Source of the DNA: Candidatus Brocadiia bacterium
GTDB taxonomy: Bacteria; Planctomycetota; PUPC01
Length of the DNA: 38,654 nucleotides
Direction of reading: 5' to 3'
Assembly (NCBI GenBank): GCA_030605345.1
Contig: JAUWIN010000014.1
Coordinates: 1 to 38,654, forward strand
The notes beneath the pieces are model-generated. The model was not told where the DNA came from. It searched no databases and saw only the letters and a list, made by a program, of their open reading frames with translations. The translations under genes were made by a program, and so were the position numbers. Below are positions 15,459-23,514 of the stretch, piece by piece (the first letter of the stretch is position 1; each line of letters opens with the position of its first letter).

Positions 15459-16189
15459 CCGGCGGCTATCCTTCCCCTGAGAGCGATTACGTTTGCCCAT
15501 AGCCAGCCCGAGGCCAGCAACACGAAAAACGCCACATCGCGAAACTCAATCACGCCCCGCTGAATCGATTCGAACCGCGAGCGAAAACTCAAGCTCTCAA
15601 CAACCCTTACCAGCCCAGCCGGCAGGAAGCCGGCCAGATAGTTCATCACGCTCGGGCTGCCAGCGTATAGGAACACCACACAGGCAACCACCGAAAGCAC
15701 AAAAGCGATCACCTGGTTCCGCGAAAGACACGAGAAAAAACTGCCGATGGCCAGGTAGGTGCCCGCCAAAAGCAGAGAACCCAGATAGCCAGTCACAATC
15801 GGCCCCCAGTCGGGGTCGCCCAGATAACAGACCGTGATTACCATCGGGCAGGTCAGCACGAGCGCCAGCGCAATAACCGCCCAACAGGCGAAAAACTTCG
15901 CCAGCACTGCCTCCGGCAGGCGAACCGGCAGGCTGAAGAGAAGTTCGATTGAATTGGTCCGACGCTCCTCCGCCCACAGCCGCATGGCCAGAGCCGGCAC
16001 CAGGAAAATAAACAGCAGGGGCATGTTTCCAAAAAACAGCCTCAGCGACGCCTCCCGCATCTCGAAAAAGCCTTTCTGGAAGGTTATGAAACTGCTGAAG
16101 AAAAGGAAGATGACCAGGAACACGTAAGCCAAAGGCGTCGAGAAATAACTTTGCAGTTCCCGCTTGAACACACTCGTGAAGCCCTTCAT
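15455..16189 (-). CDS. ABC-2 type permease, GldF-like
   Basis: A 244-aa inner-membrane protein with about six transmembrane helices. The cytoplasmic N-terminus MKGFTSVFKRELQSYFSTPLA is typical of ABC-2 permeases beside GldG-like proteins. Between helices 2 and 3 lies RLWAEERRTNSIELLFSLPV, the conserved E-R-x-x-x-T-x-E-L-L-x-S-x-P cytoplasmic motif of the family. It overlaps the ATPase stop and the GldG-like start by ATGA at both ends, so it is translationally coupled to them. It should pair with the ATPase encoded immediately upstream. Confidence 0.88.
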   Translation of the reverse strand: MKGFTSVFKRELQSYFSTPLAYVFLVIFLFFSSFITFQKGFFEMREASLRLFFGNMPLLFIFLVPALAMRLWAEERRTNSIELLFSLPVRLPEAVLAKFFACWAVIALALVLTCPMVITVCYLGDPDWGPIVTGYLGSLLLAGTYLAIGSFFSCLSRNQVIAFVLSVVACVVFLYAGSPSVMNYLAGFLPAGLVRVVESLSFRSRFESIQRGVIEFRDVAFFVLLASGWLWANVIALRGRIAAG

Positions 16190-16944
16190 CCCGCACCTCC
16201 CGGCACAGCGGCCCCTTCAGAATGAACTTCTCGGCGCTCCACGGTCAGTTTTCGGAAAACTTCATCCAGAGAGCCGTTCACCTCCTCGCGGAGTTTCTCC
16301 GGCGTCGAGTCCGCCCGTATTTTGCCCCGGTCGATGATAATCATCCGGTTGCAGATGGCGTCCACCTCTTCCAGAATGTGAGTGGAGATGACGATACATT
16401 TCTCCCTGGCGAGGTCCTTGATCAACTCCCGTACATCGTGCTTCTGGTTGGGGTCAAGCCCGTCCGTTGGCTCGTCGAGAATGAGTACCGGCGGGTCATG
16501 AACCAGCGCCTGCGCCAGCCCCACACGGCGGCGGTAACCTTTAGACAGCGTCCCGATGGGCTGGTGCATTACGTCGGCGATGGCGCAAGACCCGGCCACG
16601 GCGTCGATCGCCTGTTGTCGTTTCCGCCCGTTGATGCCTCGAGCCGCGCAGACAAACTTCAGGAACCCTTCGGTGGTCATCTCGTCGTATGCAGGGACAT
16701 TTTCCGCCAGGTAGCCGGTGCTGCGGCGAACCGCCACCGACTGGGCCATAATGTCATAGCCGAGCACGCTCGCGGTGCCTCCGTCGGGCGGCAGGAAACA
16801 GCTCAGCATCCTCATCGTTGTAGTTTTTCCGGCACCATTCGGCCCCAGGAAGCCCAACACGTCGCCCCTGGCGGCCTCAAACGAAATCCCATCCACTGCA
16901 ACGATAGGCCCGAACGCCTTGCGTAAGCCCTTGACCTCGAGCAC
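16186..16944 (-). CDS. ABC transporter ATP-binding protein (Gld-like system)
   Basis: A 252-aa ATPase. It has Walker A GPNGAGKTT, Q-loop GYLAENVPAYDEMT, signature LSKGYRRRVGLAQAL (a degenerate LSGGQ, common in ABC-2 exporters), Walker B LILDEPTDGLDP and H-loop ISTHILEEV. The GTG start at 16944 matches where the family begins (VLEVKGLRKAFG). A longer open frame back to 17055 coincides with the predicted transcript start and is rejected. It is first in the operon ATPase-permease-GldG-like-DUF4340/PpiC, with a promoter at 17062-17090. It drives the permease encoded next. Confidence 0.9.
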   Translation of the reverse strand: MLEVKGLRKAFGPIVAVDGISFEAARGDVLGFLGPNGAGKTTTMRMLSCFLPPDGGTASVLGYDIMAQSVAVRRSTGYLAENVPAYDEMTTEGFLKFVCAARGINGRKRQQAIDAVAGSCAIADVMHQPIGTLSKGYRRRVGLAQALVHDPPVLILDEPTDGLDPNQKHDVRELIKDLAREKCIVISTHILEEVDAICNRMIIIDRGKIRADSTPEKLREEVNGSLDEVFRKLTVERREVHSEGAAVPGGAG

Positions 16945-17061
16945 CTGTGCCTGTCCCCTCTTCAATAGCGGTTGAGAAAAACGGCTGCAAGAGGCACGGC
17001 CGCCCGGCAACAGCAGCGACCTCTGCGACACCTCAGCACTTGCAACCGTCAACACCGCGGG

Positions 17062-17090
17062 ATTCTATCAGTCCGCTGCTTTTGGCGCAA
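17062..17090 (-). promoter_or_regulatory. Sigma70-like promoter of the Gld-like ABC operon
   Basis: Minus strand TTGCGC (17090-17085), 17-bp spacer, TAGAAT (17067-17062). The predicted start near 17055 gives a leader of about 110 nt before GTG 16944. Confidence 0.5.
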
Positions 17091-17118
17091 GCCGCCGTGG
17101 ATTTCGTTCCCGCACTGT

Positions 17119-20100
17119 TCACCAGCGCCTGAGTTCTTCCTCACGGCGGGCGGAATGAAACAAGGCCCCCGGCGGGACGCGAACCCCCTCGCCGCTCCCG
17201 CGCCGCCACCACAAGTGTATATACCCGCCCGCTGTCGGGCGGTAGTATTCGATCTTTATCTTGTGAAGCCCTTTTCCAAGTCGGCTTTTTCCAAGTGTTA
17301 TCAGCTCCGTGCCGCCGGTGTTCTCGCGAGCGCTCTGCCACCTGTCAACTACTTCCTTGTCGTCCAGCCACAGGCGAAAACCGCCGGCAGAGCTAATAGC
17401 GAACCGATACTGGCCCGGATGTGAAATCTTAATATATCCTTCCCAACGCGCTGACAAGTCCTCGCGCCGCCCAGCCGCTTCTGCAAGGTCGTGTGCGTCG
17501 AATCCGACCGTCGGAGCCACCTTCGCATGGCTGAACTTCTCAAACCGCGTGCCAATGTAGTACGCTCCCAGCAGTCCGCGCTCCAGAGAAAGCTCCCTGT
17601 TGGACAGTTCCCTGACCTCGACGGTCATGTTCCCAGAATTGTTCCCATACGCGCCGGGGGACTCGTTTATGCCGAGCCACAGCCGGCCGGATACGTATGG
17701 CCCCAAGATGATTTCCTCTCCGACGTAATACGTATCGAGGCCGGCTCTGGCGACGAGCGCGTCGGTCGGCATATACTTCAGGCCGTTCGGGAGTCCGACA
17801 GCACTTGTTCCGGGCCCGATTGCCCTGCCCTGCCACCAGCCGGTCGCCCTCAGGTGGTAACATTTGCCAGTGGAGAGCGAGAGTTCGGTCTCCGTCCAGC
17901 CCTTGTCAGCGGGCACCTGTATGGTGCCGAGAAGTTTGGACTGGGCGATGTCGGCGAGGTCCGCAGCGCGGCGCTTAGCCCAAGCCAAGTCGAGCCGGCC
18001 TCTCACGGTCACGCGTGACACATCGACTGGCGATCCACCCGTAGTCAGGAATATAGACCGCCCGGTAGCGCGGCCCTCAGCGGGCAGCTCGAGCAGGCCG
18101 ATACCGTTGATGGCGAGGGTCACATTCGCCCCTGTGATCCCCACCTCGAGGGAAGTGTCCGTGCGGGGTCTGATGTGCGCTCCACGGTATCCTGCACCAT
18201 CAGGCCCCTTGAGGTAGCACATCGCACCGCCCTGCGGCTCCGTCTGCCGGTGCAGGGCAATGCCCGCGGTGACAAATGCGTCCGCGCCCTGCGGGGTGCA
18301 CATGATTCGCAGTGTGCTTCCACCCACCTGCTGTGGCATGTTGAAGACCAACCCCAGCGAGGTGACTCTGACCCCAGCATTCCAGCGCAACTGCTTCGTA
18401 ACCCGAACGCCTTTCGACACCGGGGTACCGCCGCGCCAGTTGACACGGTCGTGTTCGCGACACAGGTCATAGATAACCGTGACGGCGTCCTCGCCGTGCA
18501 GGGCAACTTGTCCGCCGAGCACACTGGCGAGGCCCCTGCCTCTTCCAGCGGCCCGCACTGACAGCCTGGTCTGCTCGCTCTTTGTCCTTTGCCAGGTCTG
18601 CGTGTCGCGATGCTGGGCGAGTTGCCTCAGTTTTCTGTCCAGTCGCTTCCAATGCCCTTCTTCGGCAGCTATCCTGGCCTCTACAAGCAGCCCTGCAGCT
18701 GCGACTTCCGGCTTCATTCTTGTGACCAAGTCGACGTAAGAACGCCCGCGGGCCACTTCTGCGACGGCACCGAGGCGCTCGGCAGCATTGAACTCCTTCC
18801 GCGCGGCGTCCAGATCACGGTATTTATCGAACGTGTAGAACAAACCCCGCTGGAAATGCGGCCCGGGGTCACGGCTGTTGGCCTCAAAATACGGTTCGAG
18901 CAACTCGAACAGGTCAACGTCGCGCAGTGACTTCAAGGGGAGCGGTTTGGCCAGACCCTTCGCCCTCACCAGCCCGTCTTCGAAACTTTCAAACTCCATC
19001 ATGATGGAGTTGATGCGGACCATGTCACCGGGCCTCACGGCGTTCAGGTACTGCTCGGCCTTCTCCCAAAGTGGCTCAATGCTCTTGATATCTTCCGCGA
19101 GTTGTTTGAACTCCGCCGCGTCCTTGCCAAGGGCATCGTTGTGCGCCATCTCACGGGCAAGCTTGCTGGCCTCGCTGTAGTTCCGCTCTTCCAATGCCGA
19201 CATTACAACCCCTGCCCGCGCGACCAGAAGCGTAAACCGCCGGGTTTCTGCGCGGCGTTTTTCTTCGGCTTTTTCCTTGCGCCATTCGTCAATGAGTCTC
19301 TGTGCCGCGGTTTCGAACACTGGAAGCCCCCAATCCGTGACCTCCTTCACCGGGCCAATGGCCTTGTCAAACTCCCCATTCGCGGCGGCAACCGCTGCGG
19401 CACGACTGACCCGTCCGTAGACCTCCTGTGCTTTGTGGCGGCACGAGCTCCTGGCACGCTCGAGTTCGGGGCGCAACTCATCGAGCAGCAAATGTTGTGG
19501 AAATGCATCCAGGACAGCTACGGCTCGGCCGTATTCGCTCTCACCGCATAGCGTCTGGGCGCGGCTTTTGAGTTTGTCGAGTTCCTCGCTCGCGGCCTGC
19601 CGAAGGGCCGCTCTTGCGTCATCAATGAGCGATTGCACCGAACCCTCGTATTCCGTCCCGCGGCATTGATTGTTGAGGATGCCTTGCAACTTCGGCACCA
19701 GCAGCCACGGCTGCTCCTTGTTTCGGCGCGCCAGCTCTTGCGCCAGTTCATAGGCCTTTTTGCCCGGTTGTGGTTGCTCTGGGTCTGGGGGTTCTGGTGC
19801 CGGGTGCTCTACGACCGGGGGCGGTGTGGGCTTTTGCGGTGGAGATGGAGATTGTGAAGGCGGTGTGGGTTTTTCCACCGGTTCTTGCAGCGGCGGTTTG
19901 GGCTGTGGCGGGGTTTCTCCACCTGGCCGGACAGCAAGAAAAGCGATGACGGCTGCGGCAAGGACTATGCCGCCGAGCACCACGGCCGCGGGCGATAGTC
20001 TCCGGCGGAGTTCGGTGGCGATTTTGTGGGTTGCGGTGTCGGGCCCCGGCGGGCCGGCGGGCCCCGTCGCGGACAGCCCCTGAACAGCTGCATCCAGTGC

Positions 20101-20943
20101 CTGGGCCATTGCCTCGGCGGTTGGATACCGCTTCTTTCTATCTTTTTGCATCGCCCTCTGTATGACGCTTGTCGTCTTCGCGGAGATGTCTGCACTCGTG
20201 CCGACGGGGGTCGGCACGGGTTCGGTAAGGTGCTTGGCCAGGATCACGCTCGAAGTCTCACCGGTATATGGCGGCAATCCGGTCAGCAGGTAATAGAGGG
20301 TGGCTCCCAGGGAGTAGATGTCGCAACCGCCGTCGAGGTCGGTCTCGCCGCGGATCTGCTCAGGGGCTATGTAGTCCGGTGTCCCAAGAGTGCTGCCGTC
20401 GGAAGTGAGGGCCGTATCGGACTGGATGGTCTTGCGGGCGAGCCCCAGGTCGGCGAGTTTGGTTGTGCCATCCGGCGTGAGCAGGATGTTCTGCGGCTTG
20501 ACGTCGCGATGAATGATGCCGGCCTGCGAGTGGACGTGATCGAGCGCACGTGCCACCTGGCCGCAGATGTCAAGCGCCTCTTTCTCGTCGAGCCGCCCCT
20601 CGCGGGCGACCTTCTGCGCCGCGGTCTCGCCGGGGATGTATTCCATGGCAAAGTAGTAGCAGCCGGCGGACTTTCCCACGTCGATGCCCTGGACAATGTT
20701 GGGGTGGTTAAGTTTTGCCGCTGCGCGTGCCTCGCGGACGAACCGCTGTACGAAGCTGCGGTTCCGGGCGAGTCGGTCGGAGAGTATCTTCAGCGCGACC
20801 AGCCGGTCCATGCTGACCTGGCGCGCCTTGTACACCACCCCCATGCCCCCCTTGCCGATTTGTTCGATGATCTCGAAGCCGGCAATCCTCGCGCCCTGCA
20901 GAGGCGCGCGCCTGGTGTGACCGCGCTCGTCGTCACTCGGCAA
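17119..20943 (-). CDS. Large transmembrane Ser/Thr protein kinase with extracytoplasmic PA14-type domain
   Basis: A 1274-aa Hanks-type kinase. The kinase domain (about 22-290) has the glycine loop GKGGMGVVYKAR, VALKIL with Lys 52, HRDVKPQN with catalytic Asp 147, DLG (Asp 165) in place of DFG, and IAPEQ. One transmembrane helix (about 318-339, AVVLGGIVLAAAVIAFLAV) is followed by a Pro-rich stretch and a long helical, Ala/Glu/Arg-rich region. The last 150 residues look like a PA14 domain (LLGAYYIGTRFEKF, SHPGQYRFAISSAGGFRLWL, GLHKIKIEYYRP), preceded by a lectin-like beta region. TTG 20943 is chosen because AGGAAGAGGG lies 6 nt upstream and it clears the SH3b stop by 28 bp. It probably senses wall, glycan or surface ligands; targets are unknown. 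Confidence 0.88.
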   Translation of the reverse strand: MPSDDERGHTRRAPLQGARIAGFEIIEQIGKGGMGVVYKARQVSMDRLVALKILSDRLARNRSFVQRFVREARAAAKLNHPNIVQGIDVGKSAGCYYFAMEYIPGETAAQKVAREGRLDEKEALDICGQVARALDHVHSQAGIIHRDVKPQNILLTPDGTTKLADLGLARKTIQSDTALTSDGSTLGTPDYIAPEQIRGETDLDGGCDIYSLGATLYYLLTGLPPYTGETSSVILAKHLTEPVPTPVGTSADISAKTTSVIQRAMQKDRKKRYPTAEAMAQALDAAVQGLSATGPAGPPGPDTATHKIATELRRRLSPAAVVLGGIVLAAAVIAFLAVRPGGETPPQPKPPLQEPVEKPTPPSQSPSPPQKPTPPPVVEHPAPEPPDPEQPQPGKKAYELAQELARRNKEQPWLLVPKLQGILNNQCRGTEYEGSVQSLIDDARAALRQAASEELDKLKSRAQTLCGESEYGRAVAVLDAFPQHLLLDELRPELERARSSCRHKAQEVYGRVSRAAAVAAANGEFDKAIGPVKEVTDWGLPVFETAAQRLIDEWRKEKAEEKRRAETRRFTLLVARAGVVMSALEERNYSEASKLAREMAHNDALGKDAAEFKQLAEDIKSIEPLWEKAEQYLNAVRPGDMVRINSIMMEFESFEDGLVRAKGLAKPLPLKSLRDVDLFELLEPYFEANSRDPGPHFQRGLFYTFDKYRDLDAARKEFNAAERLGAVAEVARGRSYVDLVTRMKPEVAAAGLLVEARIAAEEGHWKRLDRKLRQLAQHRDTQTWQRTKSEQTRLSVRAAGRGRGLASVLGGQVALHGEDAVTVIYDLCREHDRVNWRGGTPVSKGVRVTKQLRWNAGVRVTSLGLVFNMPQQVGGSTLRIMCTPQGADAFVTAGIALHRQTEPQGGAMCYLKGPDGAGYRGAHIRPRTDTSLEVGITGANVTLAINGIGLLELPAEGRATGRSIFLTTGGSPVDVSRVTVRGRLDLAWAKRRAADLADIAQSKLLGTIQVPADKGWTETELSLSTGKCYHLRATGWWQGRAIGPGTSAVGLPNGLKYMPTDALVARAGLDTYYVGEEIILGPYVSGRLWLGINESPGAYGNNSGNMTVEVRELSNRELSLERGLLGAYYIGTRFEKFSHAKVAPTVGFDAHDLAEAAGRREDLSARWEGYIKISHPGQYRFAISSAGGFRLWLDDKEVVDRWQSARENTGGTELITLGKSRLGKGLHKIKIEYYRPTAGGYIHLWWRRGSGEGVRVPPGALFHSARREEELRRW

Positions 20944-20971
20944 TGCGATCCCTCTTCCTACTGGGTAAGGT

Positions 20972-22117
20972 TCACTCGAACGCCGGCCTGAGGTGGGCGA
21001 CGTCAACGATGCCTATCTCGTCCGCGCCGGGGCTAAGCCTGACGTGGCCTGAGCTGGTTCCAACAATCTGAACGCGCATCCCGACAAAGGAGGCCAGGTT
21101 GACCCGGCCGCTTTTGACCAGCGCCAGCACGCGTCGAGCCTTCGTGATTTTATACGTGGCGCCGGTGCGTTTCAACGCCGGGTCGAGATACGTGAGCCAG
21201 CCCTCGAACTCGTTTTCGGCGCCTTGGCGGCGGGCGGCCCCCTGTCGGGCCTGCTCAGCGACCTGCTCCGCACGCCTGTGCGCCGCGAGAAGGTGCTCGC
21301 CGACAGGTTTCTGAACGTTCAGCCCGGCCACCACCCGGCTGAAGTCAATTTTCGGGAGCGGACGTGGGGCGGTCTTTTTCGCAAGCGCCGACTGGACGTC
21401 CTGCATGGCCAGAATCAGGGCGATCCTTCGCTCGACGCTCCTCAGCAGTTCGGCATCCTTGACCTGCTTTTGAGCATTCTGATACGAGCAAAGAGGTTCG
21501 GCGAGCGAGCGGTCTGCAAGCTCCTTGTCCAGTTCTGCAACGAGAAGTTCGTCAGCCTTTGCAACCATTCTGGCTTCGCGCCTCCTGCGGTCGGCCTTTG
21601 CCTCTTGCCGCGCCTTCCTGGCCGCTTCCGTAGCCTCTTGCTCTGTGAGCGCCCGGAATTCGCCCGCTGTCATTCGCTGGACATCCCCGGCACTGACCCA
21701 GGCCACGGTGTTCTTGGGCGGAACTATCCTCAGCCAGCCTTCCTTTCGGCCTTTGATCTTGACGGCAGCGCCGTGGTTCAGTTTATTGACCACCTCTCCC
21801 TTGCCGTTCGGCCGGATGCGGACGCGGACCCTGTCGCCGTTTACGACGCCGCGGCCACCGGCAACGTCCACGTACTTCCCGAAAATCCACACGTTCCCGT
21901 CCTCGGGCGCCGCTATGCGGAGCCACTTGCCGTTGTCCGATACGCCCAATATCGTTACCACGGTACCCTTGTCCAGTTCGCACATCTCACGGAAGCTCTT
22001 GTGGGGGCCGGAGCGTACGCGCACGGCGTTACCAGTAATCAAACCGTGGGGTGAAACTCCACCCGCGGCCCCGGACACCGCAAACAACACCAAGGCACCG
22101 ATGGCAATTGTTCGCAC
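20972..22117 (-). CDS. Secreted SH3b-domain protein
   Basis: A 381-aa protein with a Sec signal peptide (MRTIAIGALVLFAVSGAAGG). It carries two bacterial SH3 domains at about 25-85 (GNAVRVRSGPHKSFREMCEL, WLRIAAP, NVWIFGKYV) and about 90-150 (GDRVRVRIRPNGKGEVVNKL, WLRIVPP, VAWVSAGDV). A charged, helical Ala/Arg/Glu-rich region and a short C-terminal beta domain follow. SH3b domains usually bind wall peptides or scaffold proteins in the periplasm. The start is GTG 22117 with TGGAGGTG about 9 nt upstream. It precedes the large kinase on the same strand with a 28-bp gap, so a ligand/adaptor role in the same signalling unit is plausible but inferred. Confidence 0.82.
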   Translation of the reverse strand: MRTIAIGALVLFAVSGAAGGVSPHGLITGNAVRVRSGPHKSFREMCELDKGTVVTILGVSDNGKWLRIAAPEDGNVWIFGKYVDVAGGRGVVNGDRVRVRIRPNGKGEVVNKLNHGAAVKIKGRKEGWLRIVPPKNTVAWVSAGDVQRMTAGEFRALTEQEATEAARKARQEAKADRRRREARMVAKADELLVAELDKELADRSLAEPLCSYQNAQKQVKDAELLRSVERRIALILAMQDVQSALAKKTAPRPLPKIDFSRVVAGLNVQKPVGEHLLAAHRRAEQVAEQARQGAARRQGAENEFEGWLTYLDPALKRTGATYKITKARRVLALVKSGRVNLASFVGMRVQIVGTSSGHVRLSPGADEIGIVDVAHLRPAFE

Positions 22118-22185
22118 CCTTGTTCACCTCCAGGAATCGTGTTCACAGTCCCGACCGCGACCGTCGTCCGCGGGCCGAGGACAGT

Positions 22186-22274
22186 TGGTGGCCGAGGGGA
22201 GACTCGAACTCCCAAGCCCCCGCAGGGGCAACGAATTTTAAGTCCGTCGTGTATGCCGGTTCCACCACTCGGCC
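22186..22274 (-). tRNA. tRNA-Leu (anticodon UAA)
   Basis: An 89-nt tRNA with CCA encoded. The acceptor stem GGCCGAG/CTCGGCC is perfect (7 bp) with discriminator A. The D-arm carries TGGTGGAACCGG, the anticodon loop ACTTAAAAT gives UAA, a long type II variable arm (GCCCC-TGCG-GGGGC) marks a leucine tRNA, and the T-arm is GGGAG-TTCGAGT-CTCCC. A TTGACG-16-TAAAAT promoter lies just upstream. Confidence 0.96.
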
Positions 22275-22309
22275 CTCCCGACGGCAGATTACCCATACCG
22301 TCCGAACGT

Positions 22310-22337
22310 ATTTTACCGTGATCGAGCCGCCCGTCAA
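22310..22337 (-). promoter_or_regulatory. Sigma70-like promoter for tRNA-Leu and perhaps the SH3b-kinase genes
   Basis: Minus strand TTGACG (22337-22332), 16-bp spacer, TAAAAT (22315-22310). The predicted start near 22303 is about 29 nt before the tRNA 5' end. The 68-bp gap between tRNA and SH3b gene has no separate promoter I can see, so read-through is possible. Confidence 0.55.
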
Positions 22338-22411
22338 ATCTTTCTACGTCCCTATTCTCGTGGATGCCGCCTCGCACCGGGCAGACGGTGCCCCGGGTCC
22401 TTGCAGCTAGG

Positions 22412-22440
22412 TTGACCGCATGAAACAGCGGATATATAAT
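22412..22440 (+). promoter_or_regulatory. Sigma70-like promoter overlapping the lpxK start
   Basis: TTGACC (22412-22417), 17-bp spacer, TATAAT (22435-22440). It spans the ATG at 22420. Its predicted transcript start (about 22446-22448) coincides with the second in-frame ATG at 22447, implying a leaderless or downstream-initiated lpxK if it is used. Confidence 0.5.
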
Positions 22441-23514
22441 TTTTTCATGGAAATTTCTCCTGGGTACAGGAAAGTTTTGTCGGCCGAGGCTCGTGGGGCC
22501 GGGACCTTTTGTGCGCGCCCGATGCTGCGCCTCCTCTCGCTCATCTATGGGCTTGCGGTACGCCTGAGAAACCTTCTTTACGATACCGGCCTGCGGGCCG
22601 AACACCGAGTGGATAAACCGGTTATTTCCATCGGCAATATCACGGCGGGCGGGACCGGCAAGACGCCGGCGGTGGAGTACACGGTAAACTGGTTCGCTCA
22701 GAACGGCGCCAGGCCCGCCATCCTGAGCCGAGGGTACCGGTCGAAAGACGGCAAAAACGACGAGGCACTGCTGCTCGCGGCGCACCTGCCGGGCGTGCCG
22801 CACCGCCAGCACCCGAACCGCTTCCGCGCGGCGCTGGAGGCAATGAAGCTCGACAACGCGAACGTCCTGATACTCGACGACGGCTTCCAGCACCGCCGGC
22901 TGGCGCGGTTCGGCAACCTGGTGCTGATTGACGCCACCTGCCCATTCGGTTACGGCCACCTGCTTCCACGCGGCCTGCTGCGGGAACCGCTCAAGGGGCT
23001 GCGCCGCGCCGATGCGGTGATCGTTACCCGCTGCGACCTGGTCAACCCTGCCGCACTGACGAAAATACTCAACCGCCTGCACAAACTGGCGCCGGAAGCG
23101 CCGATAGCCACCTCCAGGCACACCCCCAAGGCTGTCGCCGCGTATCCCGATGGCGCCGCCCAGGAGCCGACCGTGCTCTCCGGCAAGCGCCTCGGACTGT
23201 TCTCCTCCATCGGTAACCCCGCGGCGTTCACCCGGACGGTCGAAAAGCTGGGCGGGTCGGTAGAATGGGCTGTGGAGTTTCCCGACCACCACTGGTACAC
23301 GGCAGAGGACATCGCGCGGATCGTGCGGGCGGACGACAAATCAGTGGAAGCGTTCGTGACAACGGAGAAGGACGCGGTTAAACTGGGAGGCAAGTGGCAC
23401 GGCAGCCAGAAGCTGGTGGTGCTGCGGGTAGAAATGGAAATACTGTCCGGCGAAGAGAAGTTGGCCGGGCTCTTCGAGGAAGCGCTGCAGGCGGCACGAT
23501 ATGGCGAAGAGTAA
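22420..23514 (+). CDS. lpxK: Tetraacyldisaccharide 4'-kinase
   Basis: Inner-membrane-associated kinase that phosphorylates the 4' position of the lipid A disaccharide. The Walker A/P-loop GNITAGGTGKTPAVEY is near residue 73, followed by LSRGYRSK, VLILDDGFQHRRL (Walker B-like with conserved DDGFQH), GHLLPRGLLREPL, and C-terminal FPDHHWYTAEDI and VTTEKDAVKL. The sequence is 364 aa from ATG 22420. The ATG at 22447 (355 aa) gives an N-terminus that fits the family better (YRKVLSAEARG) and lies at the predicted transcript start of a good promoter; neither start has a strong ribosome site. It is the first gene of the lipid A/heptose operon and overlaps the next gene by 14 bp. Confidence 0.95.
   Translation: MKQRIYNFFMEISPGYRKVLSAEARGAGTFCARPMLRLLSLIYGLAVRLRNLLYDTGLRAEHRVDKPVISIGNITAGGTGKTPAVEYTVNWFAQNGARPAILSRGYRSKDGKNDEALLLAAHLPGVPHRQHPNRFRAALEAMKLDNANVLILDDGFQHRRLARFGNLVLIDATCPFGYGHLLPRGLLREPLKGLRRADAVIVTRCDLVNPAALTKILNRLHKLAPEAPIATSRHTPKAVAAYPDGAAQEPTVLSGKRLGLFSSIGNPAAFTRTVEKLGGSVEWAVEFPDHHWYTAEDIARIVRADDKSVEAFVTTEKDAVKLGGKWHGSQKLVVLRVEMEILSGEEKLAGLFEEALQAARYGEE

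Noticed and set aside
16945-17055. N-terminal extension of the ABC ATPase
   Set aside because: The extension has no family similarity and begins at the predicted transcript start of a TTGCGC-17-TAGAAT promoter.
20026-20991. Long plus-strand frame opposite the kinase gene
   Set aside because: It is antisense to the conserved kinase domain, has no family resemblance, and is the usual shadow frame of GC-rich coding DNA.
22039-23292. Long minus-strand frame of over 400 codons
   Set aside because: It runs across the tRNA-Leu gene and antisense to lpxK and has a composition typical of a shadow frame.
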